In this document: one piece after another, positions 57,800-64,000 of the stretch
How the letters are laid out: the number at the start of each line of letters is the position of its first letter
Position numbering within the stretch: the stretch's first letter is position 1
Assembly: GCA_030427205.1 (NCBI GenBank)
Contig: JAUHXC010000037.1
Coordinates: forward strand, 40,241 to 104,240
Direction: 5' to 3'
DNA from: a bacterium
GTDB lineage: Bacteria > Myxococcota_A > Bradymonadia > UBA7976 > UBA1532
DNA length: 64,000 bases
The notes under the pieces: model-generated
Seen by the model: the letters and a program-made list of their open reading frames with translations, nothing else
Databases searched by the model: none
What the model was told of the DNA's origin: nothing
Position numbers and translations under genes: made by a program

Positions 57800-57861
57800 A
57801 TCGAAGCGACGCGAATCTCAACTGAGCACGCCTTCAAAACAGCCCGGCCATCGGAGCATCA

Positions 57862-58230
57862 GTGAGCAACCGAGTACTCTTCGTCGACGACATGCCCGAC
57901 ATGGGCGCCCTGATCGTCGACATGCTCCAGCTCGAGGGGATCGCGGCCGATTGGTGCGCCGATGGGCAGGACGCCGCCCGTCGACTGCGCACGGGCGCAT
58001 ACGACGCGCTGATCACCGACTTGATCCTGCCCGGCGAGGTCGACGGTGAAGCGCTGGCGGCGATCGCCCGTGAGCGCGATATGCCGGTGCTCGTCGTGAG
58101 CGGCGACGTCGATGCGGTCGAGCGGCTCGGGGCCGCGGGTCTGCGGGCGTCGCTCAAGCCGGTCGACGTCGTCGAACTGATCGATTGGGTCCGCCAGGCC
58201 GAGCCGCGACGCGCCGCGGCGACCGGTTGA
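57862..58230 (+). CDS. single-domain response regulator (stressosome operon)
   Basis: 122 residues, receiver domain only. Acidic pair at the end of strand 1 (LFVDDMPD), phosphoacceptor Asp53 in LITDLILPG, Ser in VLVVSGD, and Lys in ASLKPVD. No output domain, so it acts as a phosphate carrier or protein switch, like CheY or Spo0F. The start is a GTG with GGAG 8 bases upstream. It is the first gene of a same-strand cluster with RsbR, RsbS, RsbT, RsbT-X and a histidine kinase, and is the probable partner of that kinase. Confidence 0.88.
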   Translation: MSNRVLFVDDMPDMGALIVDMLQLEGIAADWCADGQDAARRLRTGAYDALITDLILPGEVDGEALAAIARERDMPVLVVSGDVDAVERLGAAGLRASLKPVDVVELIDWVRQAEPRRAAATG

Positions 58231-58311
58231 CCCTGTCGTAATCGACAGATCTGCGCCCGGCAGGGGCGCGCATACGCTGCGGCATACGCCCAGACGTCAG
58301 AGGGAGGAACG

Positions 58312-59151
58312 ATGATCGCTCAGCTCATCGGTGAGAACGTCGAGGCCCTGCTCGACAACTGGCTCGAAGCGGCCGCCCGGCTCAGCCGAGCGCGGCCCGA
58401 ACTCGCGACCGAGCGGCGCCAGCAGGCCCGGGTCTTTCTCGAACAGCTGGGGCACTCGCTGGACGACGATACCCGGCCCGAGGACGTGCGCAGCGCGCCT
58501 TGGTCGGGGGTGCGCGAGACGCTCGACGCCATCGTCGACAGCCACCTCGACGAGGGCATGGCCCCGGCCCAGATCGCCTTCTTCGTCCTGTCGATCAAGC
58601 GCCCGCTGCATCGGCTGATCCTGGAGCGCGGCGGCGACACCGAGAAACAGCTCAAGGCGTTGTGGCGCATCGATCTGATCGTCGATCGCCTCGGGCTCTA
58701 CACCGCCGAGGTGCAGATCCGCCGCAAAGAGCAGGTCATCGCCCGGCAGCAGGAAGAGATCCTCGAGCTGTCGTCGCCGGTGGTCCAGCTGTGGGACGGT
58801 GTCCTGGCGGTGCCGCTCATCGGCACGCTCGACAGCTACCGGACCCAGCAGGTGACCGAGACGATCCTCGAGGCGGTGGTCTCCACGCGCTCCGAGCAGG
58901 TGATCCTCGACATCACCGGGGTGCCGGCGGTCGATACCCAGGTGGCGCATCATCTGCTCAAGACCGTCGCGGCGCTGCGCCTGATGGGGGCCGAGGCGAT
59001 CGTCAGCGGAATCCGGCCGCAGATCGCGCAGACGATGGTGCATCTTGGCGTCGATCTGGGGCAGGTGGTCACCAAGGCGCGTCTGGCCGACGCGCTCAAG
59101 CTGGCCTTCCGGCGCAACGGGCTGTTGGTCTCCGCGGGGGCCGGGCGGTGA
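58312..59151 (+). CDS. rsbR: stressosome scaffold protein RsbR
   Basis: 279 residues. The N-terminal half is a helical RsbRD-like sensor domain (about 5-150), ending in the linker helix (AEVQIRRKEQVIARQQEEILEL). The C-terminal STAS domain starts SSPVVQLWDGVLAVPLIGTLDS and carries the phosphorylatable threonine Thr209 in VDTQVAHHLL, equivalent to Thr205 of B. subtilis RsbRA. With RsbS it should form the stressosome core. GGGAGGAACG precedes the ATG. Overlaps rsbS by GTGA. Confidence 0.93.
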   Translation: MIAQLIGENVEALLDNWLEAAARLSRARPELATERRQQARVFLEQLGHSLDDDTRPEDVRSAPWSGVRETLDAIVDSHLDEGMAPAQIAFFVLSIKRPLHRLILERGGDTEKQLKALWRIDLIVDRLGLYTAEVQIRRKEQVIARQQEEILELSSPVVQLWDGVLAVPLIGTLDSYRTQQVTETILEAVVSTRSEQVILDITGVPAVDTQVAHHLLKTVAALRLMGAEAIVSGIRPQIAQTMVHLGVDLGQVVTKARLADALKLAFRRNGLLVSAGAGR

Positions 59152-59516
59152 CCCGTCGGATCCCCATCCTCGAGATCGATGGCGCCTTGCTCGTGACGGT
59201 GCAGGTCGACCTCGACGATCACCTCGCGGTGCAGCTCGAGGAGGACCTGGGCGACGCGCTGGCCCGCAGCGGGGCTCGAGGCATCGTCATCGACATCTCG
59301 GGCCTGGAGCTGGTCGATACGTTTCTCAGCCGCATCCTGGCCCAGATCGCGTCCATGAGCCGCGTGCTCGGCGCCGAGTCGGTGCTGGTCGGCATGCGCC
59401 CGGCCGTCGCGATGACGCTGGTCGAGCTGGGCATGACCCTCGACGGGGTCGCCACGGCGCTCGACATCGATCGTGGGCTGGGCATCCTGCGGACCCGGTT
59501 GGAGCGCTCGACGTGA
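59148..59516 (+). CDS. rsbS: stressosome core protein RsbS
   Basis: 122 residues, one STAS domain. Begins RRIPILEIDGALLVTVQVDL. The regulatory phosphosite is Thr58 in LELVDTFLSRIL, at the position of Ser59 in B. subtilis RsbS. GTG start overlapping the rsbR stop. It should form the stressosome with RsbR and bind the kinase RsbT until stress triggers phosphorylation. Confidence 0.93.
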   Translation: MTRRIPILEIDGALLVTVQVDLDDHLAVQLEEDLGDALARSGARGIVIDISGLELVDTFLSRILAQIASMSRVLGAESVLVGMRPAVAMTLVELGMTLDGVATALDIDRGLGILRTRLERST

Positions 59517-59547
59517 CGCAGGATTCGACCGGGGACGAACCACCTCT

Positions 59548-59946
59548 ATGGGGGTTCAGCGCGAGCACTGGCCATTGATGTCCGCTGCGGACGTGGGAGA
59601 CGCCCGTCGAGCGGTGCACGCCACCGCCCGAGCGTGTGGATTTCGCACCGCCGACGCAGTGCGCCTGGCGACCGCTGCCAGCGAGCTGGCGCGCAACGCG
59701 CTGGTGCATGGCGGCGGCGGGCGCATGACCCTGTCTCAGATCGACGACGGCCGCGGCATCCGGCTCGAGTTCCGCGACGATGGCCCGGGCATCGACGACA
59801 TCGAGCGGGCGCTGGTCGACGGGTTCTCGAGCGCGGGCGGGTTGGGGCATGGCCTCGGCGGGGCGCGACGGCTGGTGCACGACTTCGAGATCGAGAGTCG
59901 AGCCGCCGGCGGCACCCGGGTCGTGGTCACCCGGTGGCGCAGATGA
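59548..59946 (+). CDS. rsbT: stressosome switch kinase RsbT
   Basis: 132 residues, a GHKL (HATPase_c_2) Ser/Thr kinase. The N box has Asn50 in TAASELARNALVHGGGG and the G1 box has Asp78 in DDGPGIDD, matching residues known to matter in B. subtilis RsbT; the G2 region is SSAGGLGHGLGGARRLV. It phosphorylates RsbR and RsbS and is released to act on a downstream target. The start at 59548 fits the family N-terminus; ATG 59578 is an alternative. It lies 31 bases after rsbS, and the next gene starts 22 bases on. Confidence 0.9.
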   Translation: MGVQREHWPLMSAADVGDARRAVHATARACGFRTADAVRLATAASELARNALVHGGGGRMTLSQIDDGRGIRLEFRDDGPGIDDIERALVDGFSSAGGLGHGLGGARRLVHDFEIESRAAGGTRVVVTRWRR

Positions 59947-59968
59947 CTGGAGGCGGGGAGGTCGAGCG

Positions 59969-61003
59969 ATGAGCGTGCCGTGGTGGGCGAGCAGCGAAGG
60001 CGGGGTGGCCCGCTGGCTGGACCATCTGGTGCACGTCGGCGAGGTCCGGCGAGCCGTGCGCGCAGTCGCCGAGATGCTCGGCTGGCCGAGTCATCGGGTC
60101 GAGGAGGCGGCGATCGTTGCGTCCGAGCTGGCCGCCAATGTGGTGCGCCACGCGGGCAGCGGCTGGCTCATCACTCAGCGCCTGGGGCAGGCCATCGGCT
60201 TGTCGGCCATCGATCGCGGTCCGGGCATGGCCGATCCGGTGCAGTGCTTCAACGACGGCTTCACGACCGCCGGCACCGCCGGCATCGGGCTCGGCGCGAT
60301 CCGCCGACTGGCCGACGAGCATGCCCTCGACACCCGCGTGGGCGAAGGCACCGTGCTCTGCGCCCGGCTCGGACCGCAGCCGCCGCTGGGGCTCGCGCTT
60401 GGCGCCGCCGCCCGGCCGTTTCCCGGACAGCCGCGCAGCGGAGATGGTTGGCGGATCGACCAGCGCGGGACCCTGGTCCGCCTGCTCGTCACCGACGGCC
60501 TGGGTCATGGGCCGGCAGCAGCCAAGGCGGCGGCCGCCGCCGATCGGGCCTTCGCCGAGCACGCCACCGACGATCCGGTCGAGATGCTCTCGGCGCTCGA
60601 CGGCGCCCTGGTCGGCACCCGCGGCGCGGCGGCGGCGCTGGCGTTCGTCGATCTGACCGCCGGTGAGGTCGTACTCGCGGGAATCGGCAACGTCGCCGCC
60701 TGCCTCGAACGCGGCGACGAGCGGGCCTCGCTCGTGCCGCGCTTCGGGGTCCTCGGCGCGGGCGCGCCGGTCCATCGGGTCTCGCCGACCACCCACCCGT
60801 GGTCGTCGGGCAGCCGACTGGTGGTCTACACCGACGGGATCTCCGATCGCTGGCGCTCCGAGCTGCGCCGCAGCCGGCGGCATACGTCGCCGTCGGTGCT
60901 CGCCGGGCGGATTCTGCGGGACCACCTGCGACGCACCGACGACGCCACCTGCGTGGTGCTCGCCGCGCGGGACTCGACGCCGGAACAAGGGATTACGCCA
61001 TGA
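59969..61003 (+). CDS. fusion of an RsbT-like ATPase with an RsbX/SpoIIE-type phosphatase
   Basis: 344 residues. The first 135 are a second RsbT-like GHKL domain (ASELAANVVRHAG with Asn57, IDRGPGMAD, GIGLGAIRRLAD). The rest is a PP2C-type phosphatase of the RsbX/SpoIIE class, with Asp-Gly motifs LLVTDGLGHG, VVYTDGISDRW and DDATCVVL that bind manganese. Such a phosphatase should remove phosphates from RsbR/RsbS and reset the stressosome. GGGGAGG precedes the ATG; the stop overlaps the histidine kinase start (ATGA). Confidence 0.9.
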   Translation: MSVPWWASSEGGVARWLDHLVHVGEVRRAVRAVAEMLGWPSHRVEEAAIVASELAANVVRHAGSGWLITQRLGQAIGLSAIDRGPGMADPVQCFNDGFTTAGTAGIGLGAIRRLADEHALDTRVGEGTVLCARLGPQPPLGLALGAAARPFPGQPRSGDGWRIDQRGTLVRLLVTDGLGHGPAAAKAAAAADRAFAEHATDDPVEMLSALDGALVGTRGAAAALAFVDLTAGEVVLAGIGNVAACLERGDERASLVPRFGVLGAGAPVHRVSPTTHPWSSGSRLVVYTDGISDRWRSELRRSRRHTSPSVLAGRILRDHLRRTDDATCVVLAARDSTPEQGITP

Positions 61004-62598
61004 TCGAGACCATGCTGCGCTGGTCGATCCGCACCCCGCGCGACGTCGTCGTGCTGCGCAAGCGTCTCGAACAGGCCTGTCAGATCCTCGGCGTCGGCGC
61101 TCTGCTGCGGACCCGTTGGGCCACGGCGGCGTCGGATGTCGGACGCGCGATCCTGGACAGCGGCGGCGGCGAAGCGGCCATCGGCCTGCGCGACGCGCCG
61201 TTGACCCTGGCCCTCGACCTGGCCACCGCGGGCCTCGTCGACGCGGCGGTCGCCGAGGGCGTGCGTCGGCTGGTCGGCGACTGCGAGATCAACGCCGATC
61301 TGTCGGGCACCGAGATCCGACTGCGCTTCGCGGCGCCCGATCGGGTACCCGATTCAGATGCGATCGCCCGCTTGCGCGCCGAGATGCGGCGCGGGGCCGT
61401 CGGCGACGACGTGACCGCCCTGCATTCCGAGAATCGGCGCCTCGAGACGTCCATGGCTGCGCTGCGCGTGGCCAAAGAAGGCCGCGAGCGACTGCTCTCG
61501 GTGCACCGCACGATGCTCGAGGTCCTGCCCGACATCGTCTGGCGCAGCGACGACGACGGGCGACTGCGCTTCGTGAACCGGCGCTGGTCGGTGATGACCG
61601 GACGCCCCCAATCGAGGCCCGGAAATCTATTCGACGTCATCGCCGAGGTCGATCGCCCCGCGGCGCGCGAGGCCTGGGCGGCGGCGATCGAGTCCAACGA
61701 GCCCGTGCGCTTCGAGTGCCGCCTGCTCGCCCGCGACCTCGAACGCTGGGTGCTCGTGCACGGGCGACCGCATCGCCAGCCCGAGGCCCGCCGGGAGTGG
61801 ATCGGCGCGATCACCGACATCCACGATACCAAGCTGCGCGAGATCGAGCAGGCGCGGCTCGTCGAGTTCCGCGACCGAATGGTCGGCGTAGTGGGTCACG
61901 ATCTGCGCTCGCCGCTGTGGTTCATCGGCACCGCATCGCGCATGCTGCTCGATCAGGGCGACGACCCCGAGCGCCGGGCGCGCTATCTCGGACAGATCGT
62001 CGAGAACGTCGATCGCAGCCGGCGCATGATCGACGATCTGCTCGACTACACCCGGACTCAGCTCGGCGCCGGGCTGCTCGGCGATCTCGAGTCGGTCGAC
62101 TGTATCGAGCTGCTGCAGACCCTCGCCGCGCAGGTGCAGGTCACTCATCCCGAGCGCGAGATCTCCGTGGTCGGGCCGGATTCGGTGCCGGTCGAGGCCG
62201 ATGCCGACCGGCTCCTGCAGGCGCTGGGCAACCTGCTGGCGAACGCGCTGAGCTATGGCGAGCCGGGCACGCCCGTCGTGCTGGGCGCGCGCCAGGGTGG
62301 TGCGGTGGTCCGGCTGTCGGTGCGCAACCGCGGCGAGCCGATCCCGCCGGAGCGCACCGAGCGGCTGTTTCAGCCTTTCCGCCGGGATCGGGACGACGCC
62401 CGCAACGGGCGCGGGCTGGGGCTGGGGCTCTATATCGTGCAGGCCATCGCCCGGGCCCATGGCGGGCGGGCTCAGCTGCGTTCGCGGGATGGCTGGGTCG
62501 AGGCCCTGCTCGATCTGCCCGCGTCCGCTCGGCCCATCCTGCCGACCGGTCAGCCTTTCGCCGAGCCCCCGATCACGCCGCTGCCCAACATCGAGTAG
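61000..62598 (+). CDS. PAS-domain histidine kinase with N-terminal degenerate RsbT-like domain
   Basis: 532 residues, cytoplasmic. Residues 1-115 resemble RsbT (TRWATAASDVGRAILDSGGG beside RsbT's LATAASELARNALVHGGG) but have lost the N-box Asn and the G boxes, so they are not an active ATPase. A coiled coil and a PAS domain (about 170-290, MLEVLPDIVWRSDDDGRLRF) follow, then His300 in GVVGHDLRSPLWF, the N box (LGNLLANALSYGE), and a catalytic domain ending GLGLGLYIVQAIARAHGG. It is the last gene of the stressosome cluster. Its 3' end overlaps surE by 49 bases on the other strand. Confidence 0.9.
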   Translation: MIETMLRWSIRTPRDVVVLRKRLEQACQILGVGALLRTRWATAASDVGRAILDSGGGEAAIGLRDAPLTLALDLATAGLVDAAVAEGVRRLVGDCEINADLSGTEIRLRFAAPDRVPDSDAIARLRAEMRRGAVGDDVTALHSENRRLETSMAALRVAKEGRERLLSVHRTMLEVLPDIVWRSDDDGRLRFVNRRWSVMTGRPQSRPGNLFDVIAEVDRPAAREAWAAAIESNEPVRFECRLLARDLERWVLVHGRPHRQPEARREWIGAITDIHDTKLREIEQARLVEFRDRMVGVVGHDLRSPLWFIGTASRMLLDQGDDPERRARYLGQIVENVDRSRRMIDDLLDYTRTQLGAGLLGDLESVDCIELLQTLAAQVQVTHPEREISVVGPDSVPVEADADRLLQALGNLLANALSYGEPGTPVVLGARQGGAVVRLSVRNRGEPIPPERTERLFQPFRRDRDDARNGRGLGLGLYIVQAIARAHGGRAQLRSRDGWVEALLDLPASARPILPTGQPFAEPPITPLPNIE

Positions 62599-63356
62599 TC
62601 GAGCACGGTGTGGCTGATGTGTCCCCGGGCGAGGCACATGCGATCCGTATCGGCGGGCAGCTCGACGCGGGCCATGCCCCGCGGGAAGCCGAAGCGGTAG
62701 ACGCCGTCCGGCCCGGCAGAGAAACACCGCCCGAGCCCGAGCACCGCGAGCCGCGTCGCTTCCACCGGGGTCTCGGGCGACACGCCTTCGGGAAAGTTGA
62801 TGTTGTGCACGATCGGGCTGGCGGGCGGCCCGGCGTCGATCACCGCGGCCGTGAGCTCGACGGCCCGTGCCGCCGAGGCCCTGATCGACGGCTCGATGAC
62901 CGGATCGCGGCCACCGGTCTCGCGGACCTTCTCGAAGCGGTCGTGGGGGATCTGCTGCGAGAAGGCCACCGCCGGCAGGCCGGCCAGCGCGCCCTCGGTG
63001 GCGGCGGCGACCGTGCCCGAGCTGAGCACCAGCGGCAGGCTCACGTTGAAGCCCAGGTTGATGCCCGAGACGACCGCCACCGGGGCGCGCCCATCGGCGC
63101 CGAGCGCCGGGTCGAGGCCGATGTTCGCGCAGTCGCTCGGCGTGCCGTCGACGGTCCAGGCGGGCACGCCGAGGCCGGTGTGGCGGGCGACCTTCACCGG
63201 TCCGCGGCGGGTGAACGCGCGCCCGGTCCAGCTCTGCTCGCGCAGCGGCGCGACGACCCGCAGATCGAAGCGCGCCGCCAGGGCGTGGACCAGCGCCTCG
63301 AGAAAGAACGAGTGGATGCCGTCGTCATTGGTCACCAGGACCAGCGGCCGGGTCAT
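62550..63356 (-). CDS. surE: 5'-nucleotidase SurE
   Basis: 268 residues. Metal-dependent nucleotide/polyphosphate phosphatase acting in stationary phase. The N-terminal motif VLVTNDDGIHS holds the paired metal-binding Asp residues, followed by VVAPLREQSW, TVDGTPSDCANIGL and VVSGINLGFNVSLPLVLSSGTVAAA, all diagnostic of SurE. GGAGGT precedes the ATG. Converges on, and overlaps the end of, the histidine kinase gene. Confidence 0.94.
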   Translation of the reverse strand: MTRPLVLVTNDDGIHSFFLEALVHALAARFDLRVVAPLREQSWTGRAFTRRGPVKVARHTGLGVPAWTVDGTPSDCANIGLDPALGADGRAPVAVVSGINLGFNVSLPLVLSSGTVAAATEGALAGLPAVAFSQQIPHDRFEKVRETGGRDPVIEPSIRASAARAVELTAAVIDAGPPASPIVHNINFPEGVSPETPVEATRLAVLGLGRCFSAGPDGVYRFGFPRGMARVELPADTDRMCLARGHISHTVLDYSMLGSGVIGGSAKG

Positions 63357-63466
63357 CGGTACCTCCGGGGTTCGTAGCACGACAGGGACGACTGACGGCG
63401 CCCTCCGGTTGCGTCCGGCGCGCGGCCGGGCCATTCTTCGGGTCGAGGACATCATGGGAGGGACCG

Positions 63467-63883
63467 ATGGGCGACGACTCGCTGCTCGATCAGATGCTGG
63501 CCGACCACGTCGAACGGGCGCAGGAGGCACCCAAGCGCAAAACGTCGACGCGCTCGATGGCCCAATCGCTCGACGAGGCGCGCCGTCAGGCACGGAACGA
63601 GCAGCGCCGAGCCGACTGGAAGGCCGCCGAAGAGCGCACCCGGGCCCGTAGCCGCGCGCCGGAGCTGGCCGGCTTTCGGGAAGGTCAGCGCTTCGAGGTC
63701 AAGGGCGACCGCCCCGAACTGCGCGGTGCCTGGGTCGTCGTGCGCATCGATCCCGGCGCGGCAGGCGACGCCTCGCGTCGCATGTATGCCCAGCGGGCGA
63801 ACGGCGCCGAGGGCTTCCTGCCGCTGACCGAGAAGCAGATGCAGGATCTGCTCTACGCCCGCCTCGTCACCCGCCTCGATTAA
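63467..63883 (+). CDS. hypothetical protein
   Basis: 138 residues, no signal peptide. The first 65 residues are charged and helical (MLADHVERAQEAPKRKT, EEARRQ-like Arg/Ala runs). The remainder is a small beta domain (FREGQRFEVKGDRPELRGAWVVVRI, YAQRANGAEGFLPLTEKQ) with an SH3-like feel. GGGAGGG precedes the ATG. No family recognised. It is followed by 117 bases to the window end with no gene that can be supported. Confidence 0.7.
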   Translation: MGDDSLLDQMLADHVERAQEAPKRKTSTRSMAQSLDEARRQARNEQRRADWKAAEERTRARSRAPELAGFREGQRFEVKGDRPELRGAWVVVRIDPGAAGDASRRMYAQRANGAEGFLPLTEKQMQDLLYARLVTRLD

Positions 63884-64000
63884 CTCCTAAGCCGAGCGCA
63901 AGCAGAATCGGCAACGTCGGGCCCACTTTGCGCAACCTTATTCGGTGCACAGCTACCGGCGCTCGTCGGGTACCCTGTGCCTGGGTCGAGCGCGCCGGAG

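Noticed and set aside
63884..64000. Start of a further gene or an RNA at the right edge
   Set aside because: No start codon with a ribosome site and no stable structure was seen in the last 117 bases.

Overview
The window is uniformly very GC-rich and densely packed. Most genes use GGAGG-type ribosome binding sites, and many adjacent genes are joined by 4-base ATGA or GTGA stop/start overlaps. About ten predicted lipoproteins, Cys/Asp MopE-type repeats, several Ser/Thr kinases (two fused to ATPase and TPR modules), a stressosome cluster, two sigma-54-like promoters and a DUF4157 protein all point to a member of the Myxococcota (a Polyangia-like 'deltaproteobacterium'). That assignment is inferred from gene content, not from a marker gene. 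No tRNA, rRNA or CRISPR array was seen.

Layout. 1-5.1 kb: class III alcohol dehydrogenase (cut by the window edge), a cupin, a lipoprotein alpha/beta hydrolase, a small acidic protein, and a Ser/Thr kinase coupled to a lipoprotein. 5.2-14.1 kb: acyl-CoA dehydrogenase, a MopE-type surface lipoprotein, a hypothetical protein, an SRPBCC protein divergent from a LysR regulator, a DUF4157 protein, a small Cys-rich protein and an outer-membrane protein. 14.2-25.8 kb: a cyclic-nucleotide-binding domain protein, a GST, gltBD (NADPH glutamate synthase), a family-2 glycosyltransferase, and a protein resembling the C-terminal part of BREX PglW. 25.8-31.3 kb, minus strand: two lipoproteins, coaD, rsmD and a membrane histidine kinase. 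31.4-38.6 kb: a ParA-like ATPase, a J-like/HTH protein, a phospholipase-D-type protein, MscS and an outer-membrane barrel. 38.6-41.6 kb, minus: lipoprotein, serine hydrolase lipoprotein, DUF2817 peptidase-like protein. 41.6-49.2 kb: sigma-54-like promoter and large Ala/Glu-rich lipoprotein with a strong terminator, two more lipoproteins, a MITE-like foldback element, and a membrane-anchored protein. 49.4-56.4 kb: twin giant kinase-ATPase-TPR proteins. 56.4 kb to the end: serS, a six-gene stressosome/two-component cluster, surE and a small hypothetical protein.

The most interesting parts are: (i) the stressosome operon (receiver, RsbR, RsbS, RsbT, an RsbT-RsbX fusion and a PAS histidine kinase whose N-terminus looks like a decayed RsbT), which has no sigma factor and may signal through two-component phosphotransfer; (ii) the solitary PglW-C-like protein; (iii) a 177-bp foldback element inserted exactly at the stop codon of an esterase gene; (iv) the twin kinase-ATPase-TPR proteins, the second of which has lost the P-loop lysine; (v) the DUF4157 protein with a possible cysteine-hydrolase C-terminus; and (vi) 14-bp and 21-bp repeat arrays that share the 9-mer GAGTCATCG across the phospholipase and mscS genes. 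All functional statements rest on reading the sequence and on family knowledge; no database search was run.
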